The notes: generated by a model from the letters alone, not told the origin. A DNA stretch of 64,000 nucleotides from an uncultured Lachnospiraceae bacterium (GCA_937891165.1 CALAEX010000100.1:1-64000); one strand, 5' to 3'; shown: positions 43,708-53,507, counted from the first letter of the stretch. Numbers and translations: made by a program.

Positions 43708-44874
43708 ATGAGACACATATACAATGATAAGCATTATGTAATTGGGATGAATAAAGTAATTGAAGAATACCTTACAACAACGAAATGGATTTGGAAGAAA
43801 GTTATAGCAATGGTTCTTTATGGAATCTTTGCAGTTGTTATGCTTTTCATATCAATTAGTTTTGTACCAACTATCTGGTATGAATTTATGACGAAATATG
43901 ATTCCATGAAGATTATTTGGTATATGATAGTACCATCAATTTCTTCTTGGAGATTCTTTGCTTATGTATTTGGAATCATCCATGGAGCTAGTACTCTGAG
44001 TAAAGTAAATAAACTTTCTCGATATACAAGAACTTTTATCGATCCGGATACTAGAACACCAAATGAAATCTATTTTGCTTGGAGAATGATCAATAAGAAA
44101 CTTTATAACAGTTCATCATTTGTATTACTTGCTGTTGTATCTGCAAGTATTGCTATTATTGCAGATATGATTTGCCCAGTAAAAGCAGAAGTATTCAAAT
44201 ATCTTCTATCAGTACTTGGATTCCTTCGTATGAATTATATCGTACGCAAATCTGTGTTGCCTGAAAAAAGACGATTTCTTACTGATGTATTCGAATATAT
44301 TGTGAGAAATGATAATGGTGAATTTGATGACAGAGAAGCGGTATGTTGTAATATCATTGTAGCATCTAATGAAAAAGATTATATTGGCAATGGTAATAAA
44401 TTAATGTATAGATTACCAAAAGATATGAAGCTTTTTAAAGATATTACATATGGACATACAGTTATTATGGGAAAGAAAACTTTTCAGTCAATGAATTCTA
44501 AAGCATTAAAAGGAAGAATTAATATCGTAATTACACATGATACCACATTAAAACCAGTCATACCGGTAGATAATTCTTATGCACTTTATTTTGTGAATAG
44601 TGTGGAAGAAGCAATCGCTACAGCATTGGCACTCGGTTGTATGACAGGTGATACTAGTGATGATATGATTTGGATTATTGGTGGTGGTAGAATTTACAAT
44701 GAAGCTATACCTTATGTAGCTCGTATTGTTCGCACATTAATATATGATAAAACTATTGGAGATACAGATTTTATTATTCCACATAATGATTTTGATGCAA
44801 CTTCGATGTCAGAAATTATTATTGATGGGGATTATGCCACAAGACGCTACATCTATAATAGAAGGGCATTATAA
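43708..44874 (+). CDS. Membrane-anchored dihydrofolate reductase
   Basis: 388 residues. Residues 1-200 hold about four hydrophobic helices (31-56, 69-93, 138-155, 162-178). Residues 212-388 are a complete DHFR: NIIVASNEKDYIGNGNKLMY (folate/NADPH loop), RLPKDMKLFKDITYGHTVIM, GKKTFQSM and MIWIIGGGRIYNEAIPY (G-G-x-x-I/V-Y). DHFR reduces dihydrofolate with NADPH to support thymidylate synthesis. The domain length is normal, so the membrane part is an added module. I know of no standard DHFR with such an anchor; frame continuity argues against an artefact. Confidence 0.8.
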   Translation: MRHIYNDKHYVIGMNKVIEEYLTTTKWIWKKVIAMVLYGIFAVVMLFISISFVPTIWYEFMTKYDSMKIIWYMIVPSISSWRFFAYVFGIIHGASTLSKVNKLSRYTRTFIDPDTRTPNEIYFAWRMINKKLYNSSSFVLLAVVSASIAIIADMICPVKAEVFKYLLSVLGFLRMNYIVRKSVLPEKRRFLTDVFEYIVRNDNGEFDDREAVCCNIIVASNEKDYIGNGNKLMYRLPKDMKLFKDITYGHTVIMGKKTFQSMNSKALKGRINIVITHDTTLKPVIPVDNSYALYFVNSVEEAIATALALGCMTGDTSDDMIWIIGGGRIYNEAIPYVARIVRTLIYDKTIGDTDFIIPHNDFDATSMSEIIIDGDYATRRYIYNRRAL

Positions 44875-45635
44875 TGGATACGAATTTAATCAAGTTTGTT
44901 CAGTATAAGTTTACAGAAGATACCGATTTAACAATATTTGATAGATGGTTGGATGCGGATGAAATGTTAGGATTTTTACTTGGTGTTGGAAAGCCATTTA
45001 TGATTGACAGGTCATATTCATTTTCTATATTTATTGCACCAGCTAGATCACAAATTGGAACAAGAATACATTTTGCAATTAATGCTGAAGAAACTGCAAA
45101 GAAAATATTGCTTGAAAATTATCCTCAGGTATATAATGGAATTCTTTCTCCAAATTCGGAATATTATGAAGTGTTTGGAGAAATGTCATTTGTAGATATT
45201 GTAGTACAAGTATTTGGTATTATATATGTCGATTATTTTGGTATTAAAACAAGATTTGATATCGGTGATACTCAAAAATTGATACTAAGTATATTAGATA
45301 TAAATGGTTATTTTGATAGAACACATTTATCTCTGACAAATATTCAATATATTCAGGATTATGATGAATTTTTATTTAAGAAATCAGATGATTGTTGTAG
45401 GTTTGAATTGGAAATTAAAAATTCGGAGAAACATATATGGCGTTATATGTATAAACCTACTTTAATATTTCCACCATTCAAAAAAGCAATCGATGAATAT
45501 ATTTATAGAGCATCATTGAATGGTTGTCAAATAATTAATCCGTATGCAAAGTATTGGTACGTGAATGCATCGTTACAACCAATCTGTTATTTCGATAGAA
45601 TGACAGAAACATATGTTGAATGTAATATGGAATAA
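44874..45635 (+). CDS. Hypothetical protein
   Basis: 253 residues; its ATG overlaps the DHFR stop and AGAAGGG lies inside the DHFR end, so it is translationally coupled. Mixed alpha/beta with many aromatic residues, ending PICYFDRMTETYVEC. No motif recognised. Confidence 0.6.
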   Translation: MDTNLIKFVQYKFTEDTDLTIFDRWLDADEMLGFLLGVGKPFMIDRSYSFSIFIAPARSQIGTRIHFAINAEETAKKILLENYPQVYNGILSPNSEYYEVFGEMSFVDIVVQVFGIIYVDYFGIKTRFDIGDTQKLILSILDINGYFDRTHLSLTNIQYIQDYDEFLFKKSDDCCRFELEIKNSEKHIWRYMYKPTLIFPPFKKAIDEYIYRASLNGCQIINPYAKYWYVNASLQPICYFDRMTETYVECNME

Positions 45636-45642
45636 TTTTAAA

Positions 45643-45666
45643 GAGGTGACATTTTTATGTCACCTC
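45643..45666 (+). terminator. Hairpin terminator
   Basis: GAGGTGACAT pairs with ATGTCACCTC, followed by GATTTTAC and a T-run. Confidence 0.65.
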
Positions 45667-45709
45667 GATTTTACATTTTTTTAAATGATGTAAAAAGAAG
45701 GTGAAAATT

Positions 45710-46765
45710 ATGGCGAATAAAGACATTAAGATTAAATTTATTGACCAGTTAATGTCGAGATCTATTTGGACAAAACGAGTTAACGAAGTTCAATATCTTA
45801 CGAGATGTCCATTTTGTGGTGATAGTTCTGATCCAACACATGGTCATTTTTACATCAAAGTAGATATAGATGATAATAGTGCAATTGTCTATAATTGCTT
45901 TAAGTGTCCAGCAGGTGGAGTTGTAGATAAAGATGTTTGCGAACGATTAGATTTAGCAGATATGGGTATGTTGACTGATATCACAATTCTTAATAAAACC
46001 TCAGATAAACCAGACACAAAACAGGTTATGGGGGAAAAATTTGTAAATTTTGATTATACTGCCCCAAAACCAATTTATAATAAAAAAATTGAATATATAG
46101 AAAAAAGACTTGGTATCCGTCTTACTGAAGAGGATGCTAAAGCATTGAAAGTAATTCCTTCATTTTATGAGTTTTTAAATCATAATAAAATAACGGAATT
46201 GACTTGTAGTCCATATATAGCAAAATTATTTGAAGAGAAGTATGTGGGCTTTTTATCATATGGAAATTCCCATATCTTATTTCGAGATATTACTAATACC
46301 CAGGATATTGCTTGGGTTAAATATCCTATAACACGCAAATCGTCAGAGAATAGAATATTCTATTCTTTAAGTTCACAGATTGACCCTTTTACTGAGGAGT
46401 CAATCACTATTAATTTGTGTGAGGGCGTGTTTGATGCAATAAGCATTAAACATAATTTAGGATTTTCTAAACCAAATACAATTACCATATCTGTAACTGG
46501 TAAGTATTATGAACCAATCATTAGATTTTTGGTTGGACTTGGTTTATTTGGAAATAATGTGAGTATTAACGTATTTGCAGATAATGATAAAGAATTTAAT
46601 AAAAAGAATTATTCTAAATTTAAAGATACAGATTTAGACTTTTACAGAAAGCTTTTTAGAAATTCGAAATACTTATTCAAATCTGTCAAAATTTATTATA
46701 ATATTTTAAAGAAAGACGTTGGTGTTCCATTAGAAAATATATCATTGATTAGTCATAAAATTTAA
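45710..46765 (+). CDS. DnaG-type DNA primase
   Basis: 351 residues from the ATG at 45710 (AGAAGGTG 8 bases upstream). A zinc-binding domain CPFCGDSSDPTHGHFYI ... YNCFKCPAGG (Cys33, Cys36, Cys63, Cys66) is followed near residue 237 by the TOPRIM motif INLCEGVFDAIS and near 285 by the acidic FADNDKEF. Zinc ribbon plus TOPRIM is the primase layout; it lays RNA primers for phage DNA replication. It is shorter than bacterial DnaG because the helicase-interaction domain is missing. Confidence 0.75.
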   Translation: MANKDIKIKFIDQLMSRSIWTKRVNEVQYLTRCPFCGDSSDPTHGHFYIKVDIDDNSAIVYNCFKCPAGGVVDKDVCERLDLADMGMLTDITILNKTSDKPDTKQVMGEKFVNFDYTAPKPIYNKKIEYIEKRLGIRLTEEDAKALKVIPSFYEFLNHNKITELTCSPYIAKLFEEKYVGFLSYGNSHILFRDITNTQDIAWVKYPITRKSSENRIFYSLSSQIDPFTEESITINLCEGVFDAISIKHNLGFSKPNTITISVTGKYYEPIIRFLVGLGLFGNNVSINVFADNDKEFNKKNYSKFKDTDLDFYRKLFRNSKYLFKSVKIYYNILKKDVGVPLENISLISHKI

Positions 46766-46785
46766 AAAAAAAGAAAGAGATAGTT

Positions 46786-47556
46786 ATGAAGTTATTAGAA
46801 ACACGAAGACGAGTTGTAGGAACAAAAGCATTTGTTGGTGCGAGAGTATTATTTGTGTGGAGTAATATTCCATTTACAGGAACGATTACATCAATATCTA
46901 TTCGTACTTATGGAATAAAATGTGATACAGATTATCATGTGACAGATGTACTTAATATTCCCAGGCTTTCAGAGGAAATATATATTCCGAAAATAAATTG
47001 TAAAATTACTGATGAAATATCACCTATTAAATATAATCAATTTACAGAAACCTTTTCAAATAAAGTTTCGGGTGGAGTGGAATTAGCGTATCACCATTTA
47101 CCGAAGAGAACGATTTATCCATGGTTTGGTGATAAAATGAAACATATTGAACTAATTCCAAATAAGACCATTATTAAATTAGATGATGGTGATTATTGGT
47201 ACTTAATCACATACAACACATTTCCAATTAATATGGCTACTTTAATTAGTATGAGAAGTGGGGATAGTTCATACAGAATACCGAATTGGAAATTTCAAAA
47301 TAGTATAAACGGCGGTCAAGGGAAAAGATCTAAAATGGTAAGTGAATTGAATATTGATAAGGTGTATTCTATTCCAGATGCCAAAAATCATATGAGTGCA
47401 ATTGAATTACTTCGCACGAAAAAATTAAATCTGATGTATGATTCGTTATCACCAGATAATGCACCAATTACACATTCCTTTAGAGAATATGGAGATGTCG
47501 ACCCCAAATATCTCCCAAAGGAAACATACTATGACTTTAATCTTCATACAAAGTAA
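46786..47556 (+). CDS. Hypothetical protein
   Basis: 256 residues behind AGAAAGAGATAG, 20 bases after the primase. Beta-rich N-terminal part (TKAFVGARVLFVWSN, GTITSISIRTYGIKC) and a C-terminal helical portion. The operon position suggests replication, but no motif confirms it. Confidence 0.6.
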   Translation: MKLLETRRRVVGTKAFVGARVLFVWSNIPFTGTITSISIRTYGIKCDTDYHVTDVLNIPRLSEEIYIPKINCKITDEISPIKYNQFTETFSNKVSGGVELAYHHLPKRTIYPWFGDKMKHIELIPNKTIIKLDDGDYWYLITYNTFPINMATLISMRSGDSSYRIPNWKFQNSINGGQGKRSKMVSELNIDKVYSIPDAKNHMSAIELLRTKKLNLMYDSLSPDNAPITHSFREYGDVDPKYLPKETYYDFNLHTK

Positions 47557-47562
47557 ATATAA

Positions 47563-47599
47563 TCCCGTAGAGAATAATTTCTCTACGGGATATTTTATT
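47563..47599. terminator. Bidirectional hairpin terminator
   Basis: TCCCGTAGAGA pairs with TCTCTACGGGA, then TATTTTATTTTTC. Confidence 0.85.
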
Positions 47600-47762
47600 T
47601 TTCAATTTCTGTTATTTTGTATGAAAACCCCTGGTTTGTTGGAAATAAATCCGTAATGTCTAATTCTATAGGTTTTTCATTATTCGGCTGATTCTTCAGC
47701 TTCTCCGCTACTGCAGATTTCATTACTACTGGAATTTGATTCGGTTTCTGTTCCTGATTCAT
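47595..47762 (-). CDS. Small overlapping gene, 55 residues
   Basis: Starts at an ATG 8 bases after GAGGA within the end of the 47680-49044 gene, in another frame, and runs to the terminator. Reads MNQEQKPNQIPVVMKSAVA and on to NEKPIELDITDLFP. The lower half lies in DNA not covered by any other gene, and the ribosome-binding site is good, so I take it as real. Function unknown. Confidence 0.5.
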   Translation of the reverse strand: MNQEQKPNQIPVVMKSAVAEKLKNQPNNEKPIELDITDLFPTNQGFSYKITEIEK

Positions 47763-49044
47763 CGACAATTTCCTCATTTTCACGTTCTTTGATTTCTGTT
47801 AACACTTTTTCATAAATATTGTGTACGTCTTCATAAGTTAAGTTTTCAATACCGGCTCTTTTAAGAAGCTTTTCCTGTTTTTCAGATAATTGACAAATTT
47901 TTTCATACAACTCATGTTTTTCATTCATAAGTTTCTGATAATACTCTTCTACATCGGAATATACGACATTTTCATCATACATACTACCTAATTCTTTTTT
48001 CATTGCTTCGACAACCAATTGATGTTTTCGAATACGTTCTGCTTCTTCGAAAGCAATACGAACTTCATGGTATTTGTAATTAGAGTTTTTCTTTCTGAAG
48101 TACTCGTCATACTTATCCATATCGAGGAAGGAATAAAATTCTTTCATGACGAACAAAAGAGTTTCTTTTTCCTCTTCGGTTGCTTCTCCAGTTACCAAAT
48201 CCCTCAGACCACCAATAATAGCTGCAAAATAAAGATTATCTGCATCATTTGTAGTATCGATATGGGATACCCAACGAATAACGTGGAACAAAAAGAAATT
48301 GTTAAATGGTTCAAAGTTTTCCGGCATATACTTTTCTTCTAAGTTAAAAAATCCCATGTGAGTAAATTTATTTAAGTTAAGACGTTTTAACTTACTATAA
48401 TAAACTTCCAAAGTATATTCAGAACGAGCTTTTTCAAAGAAGCAGTTCATAATACTTTTCATTTCTTTTTTACCATAACGACGAAGTCTTTCATTTAAAA
48501 AACTGAATGTCTGACTCGCTTCAATCTGAGATAATTTACGAGCAAATTCTGCACGTTTGATTTCATCAGGTTCATTTTTTAAATTCTCTTTCAATGCTGC
48601 TAAATGAGCAAGTCTTGCCTGACGATATTCTGGTGAACGGAGTGCTGCATAATAAGCTTTTGTAATATCAGCTCTTGATTCATGTAAGTCTTTAATACTT
48701 TTCTTAGAATCTTGTAAGCTCATATATTCATTTCGCAAATCTAATAAGAACTTAATAGCAAATTCACTAAAGCTGGACATTTTTTCTGTGTCTGGTAATC
48801 CATAATAAGCATCCTGAATACAATCCTGGTTGCATCCTGTCTGGGTTAACCACATTTTAATGTCGGCGAGTGATAATGCCTCAATTTCATCATCATCTTT
48901 TAAACTAAGCATGTGAATGAAATCATCTGTAATTTGCAATGTCTCCATTTTTTCTTGCAGTCTTTCTTCAAATCCTTCCACAGTCTCTTCATAAATAGTT
49001 ATGAGAGAATCAACTTCATTAAGCTGTTTTGTTGCATCATTCAT
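47680..49044 (-). CDS. Large coiled-coil protein, possible virion or scaffold component
   Basis: 454 residues behind AGAAAGGAAAATG. Almost entirely charged helix with heptad-like patterns (residues 1-45, 120-200, 330-430) and a Ser/Glu-rich tail (GTETESNSSSNEICSSGE). No catalytic motif. Such proteins often serve as scaffolds or tail assembly factors; placement among structural genes supports this only loosely. Confidence 0.6.
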   Translation of the reverse strand: MNDATKQLNEVDSLITIYEETVEGFEERLQEKMETLQITDDFIHMLSLKDDDEIEALSLADIKMWLTQTGCNQDCIQDAYYGLPDTEKMSSFSEFAIKFLLDLRNEYMSLQDSKKSIKDLHESRADITKAYYAALRSPEYRQARLAHLAALKENLKNEPDEIKRAEFARKLSQIEASQTFSFLNERLRRYGKKEMKSIMNCFFEKARSEYTLEVYYSKLKRLNLNKFTHMGFFNLEEKYMPENFEPFNNFFLFHVIRWVSHIDTTNDADNLYFAAIIGGLRDLVTGEATEEEKETLLFVMKEFYSFLDMDKYDEYFRKKNSNYKYHEVRIAFEEAERIRKHQLVVEAMKKELGSMYDENVVYSDVEEYYQKLMNEKHELYEKICQLSEKQEKLLKRAGIENLTYEDVHNIYEKVLTEIKERENEEIVDESGTETESNSSSNEICSSGEAEESAE

Positions 49045-49126
49045 GTTTACATTTTCCTTTCTGTTTAAAAGTTTACATTAATGTGAATGAGTATATAGTT
49101 AGTTACTCAAGTACAATAATTTAATG

Positions 49127-49340
49127 TGTGATACTAGAATAAATATCCCAGAGTCGACGATTAGGCTTTTACAGACATAAATTATTTTTTGTTTGGTACA
49201 CATTATGGCGTATCGAATACCTCCGATATATGAATATATAGACAGGGTATGTTTACACTACATCCTTGGTGAAGTTTTAACTAATAAATTATCTAGTATC
49301 ACAATAATTAGTCAGTATACGCGCGGTGGCGTATACTGAC
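49127..49340 (-). ncRNA. Structured intergenic RNA candidate
   Basis: A 300-base gap between two leftward genes. TGTGATACTAGA (49127-49138) and TCTAGTATCACA (49292-49303) form a perfect 12-bp closing stem over about 150 bases, followed by the hairpin GTCAGTATACGC.../GCGTATACTGAC (49311-49340). Strand is unsure; on the minus strand it would be the leader of the 49044 gene after termination of the upstream one. Confidence 0.4.
49311..49340. terminator. Strong hairpin after the 49346 gene
   Basis: GTCAGTATACGC pairs with GCGTATACTGAC; palindromic, so usable on either strand, but without a long T-run. Confidence 0.55.
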
Positions 49341-49345
49341 ATAAT

Positions 49346-50593
49346 TTATTTTAAATTAAATTCTTTTTTAATCAAGTTATTGATAGTTTCGGGATTGATA
49401 CAAATCATAATTGTATATGTTAAATATCCATATTCTTTATTATTAAAATGGATGGTTAATGTATCAAAGTCTACCCAATATTCTGTTCCAGGAGACATAA
49501 GTCTTCCTTGTTCTCGAATTCGAATATCGATAATTTCCCCTATATAAGAATTCTGTTTTTGGTAATAATTTATTGCAGTTGATATTGCTGGACTAAGTAA
49601 TGAAGAGAAATTAATTTCGTCATTCTTTTTACTAAGACCACAGGTTGCTCTATTATATTGCGACCAACCAACCTGTAAATTCCAATCTTCTCTTAGGAGC
49701 ACATCTGTAAAAATTGGAATAATAGAAGAATCTTCTGGTATAGAAGGTTTCTTAATTTTAAATACTTTGTCTGAAAATAAGAAGTAAATACCATTGGTAT
49801 AAAACTCCATTCTAATAGAAAAAGTAATTTGGTAATTATCATTTATCTGCCCATTACGTTCACCATCATCAATGTCAAAGTTTGGAATAGTTGTGATAAT
49901 TTTTACAGGATAATATCTATAGAATTCTTCACTACCGGTGCTTCCTTGTAATTTATAAGTTACTGGAGTATTGGAGTGTTGATTCATATATGATAAGAAG
50001 TTTTTTATGGAACCATTTACTTCCATAGGAACTCCTGATAATTCAGATATCATTTCCATAAGTTCTTTCGATAAAAAACTTTCAAAGCAAGTATCCAAAT
50101 CAAATGGTGAATTCATAGGAATGGTATTTTTGAGATATGTAGCATAGTTAAGTTGCTGCATAAGAGTCGAAAATATCATAGTCACGTCAACATACATAAC
50201 TGTACGGTTTAATTGATACTTTATAGCTACTTGATTTCTATCATCATGAAAAAATGATTGCAATGCATCTGGTCCATAATTGATAGAATTTAAAAGCATT
50301 TTATCTGTAAGCGGTGTTCCTTGCAAGAATCTATCATCACTAAAATCTACTCTCGGTCGAATCATCAATGCGGGCTTATTATTCTTTCCGATTTCTGTAG
50401 TTCTTCTTAATTGTCTATGTGCAATCTTAGAACTTACATTGATGGTTTTAAAAATACTAGATCCATCTTCTTTTTTTGGGAACTGGTCAATTAACCATTT
50501 TTGAATAAAAGCAACAGCATTACCATAAGTGTGTGCACTCGATGGCATCATTTGGACAAACTTTACTGGGTGGTTTCGTATAGGTTTTTCCAT
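49346..50593 (-). CDS. Probable virion structural protein
   Basis: 415 residues behind AGAAAGGTGGACT. Alpha/beta, with a stretch PALMIRPRVDFSDDRFLQGT and a C-terminal beta region (GRLMSPGTEYWVDFDTL, YGYLTYTIMICINPE). The overall style resembles baseplate or tail components of large myophages, yet I cannot assign a family. It precedes fibre-like cassettes on the same strand. Confidence 0.6.
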   Translation of the reverse strand: MEKPIRNHPVKFVQMMPSSAHTYGNAVAFIQKWLIDQFPKKEDGSSIFKTINVSSKIAHRQLRRTTEIGKNNKPALMIRPRVDFSDDRFLQGTPLTDKMLLNSINYGPDALQSFFHDDRNQVAIKYQLNRTVMYVDVTMIFSTLMQQLNYATYLKNTIPMNSPFDLDTCFESFLSKELMEMISELSGVPMEVNGSIKNFLSYMNQHSNTPVTYKLQGSTGSEEFYRYYPVKIITTIPNFDIDDGERNGQINDNYQITFSIRMEFYTNGIYFLFSDKVFKIKKPSIPEDSSIIPIFTDVLLREDWNLQVGWSQYNRATCGLSKKNDEINFSSLLSPAISTAINYYQKQNSYIGEIIDIRIREQGRLMSPGTEYWVDFDTLTIHFNNKEYGYLTYTIMICINPETINNLIKKEFNLK

Positions 50594-50645
50594 TTCTTTA
50601 GTCCACCTTTCTAAAAAGTTACTTTAAAGAAATGTCCTATACTAG

Positions 50646-50981
50646 TTAAGTTTCATAAAGTAATGAATGTACTGAATCACATTGAACGTATCTGTACCCA
50701 CCACTACTTCCAGATGAACCCATAGTTACATTAATATACTCACCTTTATTTACTATATAATCATTTAATGTTGCGCCTCCACTTGGTTGACCGGAGAAAT
50801 TCAATATTGTCTTTTTTAATGTTCCGTCTGATTTATAATGGGTAATTGTGGCATACATATTATAGGCGCCAGCCCAAGATATACAGCTGAATGAGAAAGT
50901 GCCCTTATATGTCTTATCTCCATTAAATATCCTAATTGTACCACTAGGATCTACAGTTTTACTTTCTTTAAACTGAAACAC
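50646..50981 (-). CDS. Tail-fibre-like C-terminal cassette 2
   Basis: 111 residues from an in-frame ATG without ribosome-binding site. The frame is open upstream through TAKTPDAIVTAITKL and NGVNKIYNQCVSQGV, typical phage fibre repeats, to the repeat element at 51114 (LNSN). The body is Gly/Ser-rich beta (NFSGQPSGGATLNDY, GSSGSSGGYRY). It looks like the 3' part of a fibre gene lacking its own start, one of several such modules preceded by the same repeat. Confidence 0.5.
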   Translation of the reverse strand: MFQFKESKTVDPSGTIRIFNGDKTYKGTFSFSCISWAGAYNMYATITHYKSDGTLKKTILNFSGQPSGGATLNDYIVNKGEYINVTMGSSGSSGGYRYVQCDSVHSLLYET

Positions 50982-51113
50982 ATTATAGTTTGCAATGGTT
51001 TTCAGTTTTGTAATTGCTGTTACAATAGCATCAGGAGTTTTTGCGGTGGGGGTAACTCCTTGAGATACACACTGATTGTATATCTTGTTAACCCCATTTT
51101 GAAAAGACGAGAG

Positions 51114-51199
51114 GTTACTATTTAGCTTAATAAGATTTCTCTATCTCCCGTGTTTTACTGAGAGATAGAGAAAATTAATTGTGCTAAATTCAATCCCCC
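51114..51199. repeat. Fibre-cassette repeat element, copy 2
   Basis: Nearly identical to 57025-57108: GTTACTATTTAGCTTAATA, TCTCTATCTCCCG...GAGAGATAGAGA hairpin, GTGCTAAATTCAATCCCCC. Read leftward, the element runs in frame into the fibre cassette as L-N-S-N. Confidence 0.85.
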
Positions 51200-51232
51200 A
51201 TGTTCAAGGGATCCACAATTTCTAATATTTCA

Positions 51233-51244
51233 ACAAATTTATAA
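51233..51244 (+). promoter_or_regulatory. Class II promoter-like element ACAAATTTATAA
   Basis: Upstream of 51278. The surrounding block, from TTTCAACAAATTTATAAG to AACCTATTAA plus the ribosome-binding site, is almost identical to the minus-strand leader of the 55848 gene, so two tagged genes share a duplicated control region. Confidence 0.6.
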
Positions 51245-51277
51245 GTATTTAACCTATTAAGAAAGGAAATAGATATC

Positions 51278-52699
51278 ATGGCAAATTATGATGAATTATT
51301 GTTAACTGTAAGTAATTACAATGCTTCAAAAGCTCAGGCTGATAAACCAGAAGTAGTTACTGAAAAAGTTGACATGGAAAAAATATTTAATATTGGTGCT
51401 ATAGCAGCTGGAGTTACTGCTATTGCTGCTTTAATTACAAAAATTATCAATGATAATAAAGTGAAGAAAATCATTAAAAACGATGATACTCTTTCTTCAC
51501 TTGTAGATAAAGTAGAAAGTACCAAATCTAAATTAGCAGACCTCCATACAGAATATAGAAGTATTGAAAATGAGTATGCTAATAAAATTGACGAGTATAA
51601 CGAATATGCAAAAATCTTCGGTGCCAAAACTATTAAATATGATTCAATTACAAAGGTTCCAGATCCAACACTCGAAGATCCAAACCGTACAAAAAATATT
51701 ACAACATCAACAGAAAGACCAAATGAAAATTTTGATCCAGATAAAGCAAAACGTTATAAAGCGATTGCTAAAGAACTTAATGTCTTAGCTAATAAAGCTA
51801 GGATGATTCGTTCTGAAATCTCAAGAGAATACTCTGCTCTTCAATCGTATATCAAACAGATTAAAAAAGAAGTTCGTAAGTATAAATACGTTAACGAAGA
51901 CACTATTGAACTGGTTAACAAAAAATGCGATGAATTCATTTCTGATATCGATAATTTCGAAGAAAAACTGAAAAAGTTTCCTATAGTGGAATCTGTTAAA
52001 GAACCAGAATTTGGAGAGGGAGAAAATATCATTACTGAAGGTGGTGCCTTAAGTGGTTTAACAATTTTTGTTATTGGGGCTTGGGTGACAATTATTGCCA
52101 AAATTATCAGAAACTTCATCAAAATTCAAAGAGAAATTAAACAAGCAGAGAAACGTATGGCTGAAAATGAAAAAGCACGTATTGAGTGGGAAAAGAAACG
52201 TGCCGCAGTCGCAGCCAAATTAACATCTGAAGTTTCAGCTATGACAAAAACTGCTTCTGAATTAGAGAAGCTTGGAAAAGAGTGTAATAAACTGAGTATT
52301 CAGTTAAAAAAAGCATCTAATAGAGATGAATTTAATAAAATCAAAAACGAAATGCTTTCCTTTTCAAAAGATATTGATAAAAAATATGATGAGCTTTATC
52401 GTATTTTTGAAGATACTCGTAGCAAACTTGAAGGTATGTTTTCGAAAGATGCAGATGATGATACTTGTAGAATTATTCAGACATATTTAGATAACATTGA
52501 TGAAGGTTTCGACGAATTAACTTTAAAATGGGGTGAAAGTTTCGATTACTTCAAAGCTTTACAGAAAGTAGAGTTTGAGGGTGAAGAAGTGAAAGAGTCT
52601 GTAGATGCTGGTACAGAAATTATGTTCTCCATCTTTGAATCTTATACAACTGAAGAAATCACTGATGATGAATATGACATCCTTATGTCTAGTCTTTAA
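51278..52699 (+). CDS. Tagged protein with membrane helices and coiled coils
   Basis: 473 residues behind AAGAAAGGAAATAG. N-terminal tag MANYDELLLTVSNYN. Hydrophobic helices at about 36-57 (IFNIGAIAAGVTAIAALIT) and 258-282 (ALSGLTIFVIGAWVTIIAK), separated and followed by long coiled coils. The C-terminus carries the shared module (ESVDAG, FESYTTEEITDDEYDILM). VVTE and IITE sites near residues 27 and 250 would suit a prohead-protease-like cleavage. I infer an internal virion protein that can enter membranes on ejection. Confidence 0.65.
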   Translation: MANYDELLLTVSNYNASKAQADKPEVVTEKVDMEKIFNIGAIAAGVTAIAALITKIINDNKVKKIIKNDDTLSSLVDKVESTKSKLADLHTEYRSIENEYANKIDEYNEYAKIFGAKTIKYDSITKVPDPTLEDPNRTKNITTSTERPNENFDPDKAKRYKAIAKELNVLANKARMIRSEISREYSALQSYIKQIKKEVRKYKYVNEDTIELVNKKCDEFISDIDNFEEKLKKFPIVESVKEPEFGEGENIITEGGALSGLTIFVIGAWVTIIAKIIRNFIKIQREIKQAEKRMAENEKARIEWEKKRAAVAAKLTSEVSAMTKTASELEKLGKECNKLSIQLKKASNRDEFNKIKNEMLSFSKDIDKKYDELYRIFEDTRSKLEGMFSKDADDDTCRIIQTYLDNIDEGFDELTLKWGESFDYFKALQKVEFEGEEVKESVDAGTEIMFSIFESYTTEEITDDEYDILMSSL

Positions 52700-52799
52700 T
52701 TAAAACAAAACTTGCTATTTCATAACCAATAATTATTTATAAAGAGAAACACTAAAATAAAATACATATGTTAAATAAATAATTTGAGGTGAACTTGAA

Positions 52800-53480
52800 A
52801 TGGCAAGTTTTGAAGTTCTTCAGGAATCAGTTTCAGATTATTTGTTTGAGAAAGCTGAAGCTGAATTTGTTGTAGAGGGTGCAACGAAGGAAATTAATCA
52901 GGAATACAAAAAGTATTTAGCTGAAACAAAAGGTCTTGTTAAGAAAATCAAATCTGATATCAAGGCTAAAAAATGGGACGATGCTAGAAAAGCATGTGAT
53001 GATTATGAGGCATCCATTGAAAATGCAATCAAAAACATCGATGAAATCCCAGAAACTATCGGCAGTGCAATCGCAGGTAATTTTTTACAGGGTCTTATTT
53101 CATATGTGAAAGCATTACTTCTCGCAATTCCAACATTTGGTGTTGGTGCTGTTGCTGTTAGTATCAAAGATTATATCGATGAATGTGTAGGTCTTGTTAA
53201 GGAAGTTAAAGATATTTGTGATGGGAAAAAAGAAATTAATATCGGAGCTTTAAATGCAAGACGTACTAAAATTATTGGTATTCTTACATTTGCAAAAGGA
53301 CAGGCATCTAAATTTAAAAAAGAAATTGACCGTTTAGAAAAAGATGAAAATCCTGAAGTCAAAAAAGAATCTGTTGAAGAAATGGATCCTGTTGAAATGA
53401 AACTTCAGATTTTCGAGTCTTGTGCAGCCGGTGAAATTACAGAAGAAGAAAGAAATGAACTTCTGGAAATGATTAAATAA
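52800..53480 (+). CDS. Tagged protein with one membrane segment
   Basis: 226 residues behind TTTGAGGTGAAC. Starts MASFEVLQESVSDYLFEKAE, then helices, a hydrophobic stretch near 99-120 (FLQGLISYVKALLLAIPTFG), and ends with the shared module (ESVEEMD, IFESCAAGEITEEERNELLE). Same orientation and spacing as its neighbours; probably part of the same set of internal proteins. Confidence 0.65.
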   Translation: MASFEVLQESVSDYLFEKAEAEFVVEGATKEINQEYKKYLAETKGLVKKIKSDIKAKKWDDARKACDDYEASIENAIKNIDEIPETIGSAIAGNFLQGLISYVKALLLAIPTFGVGAVAVSIKDYIDECVGLVKEVKDICDGKKEINIGALNARRTKIIGILTFAKGQASKFKKEIDRLEKDENPEVKKESVEEMDPVEMKLQIFESCAAGEITEEERNELLEMIK

Positions 53481-53507
53481 TATATTTTGGTACCAGAGTA
53501 TATTTTA

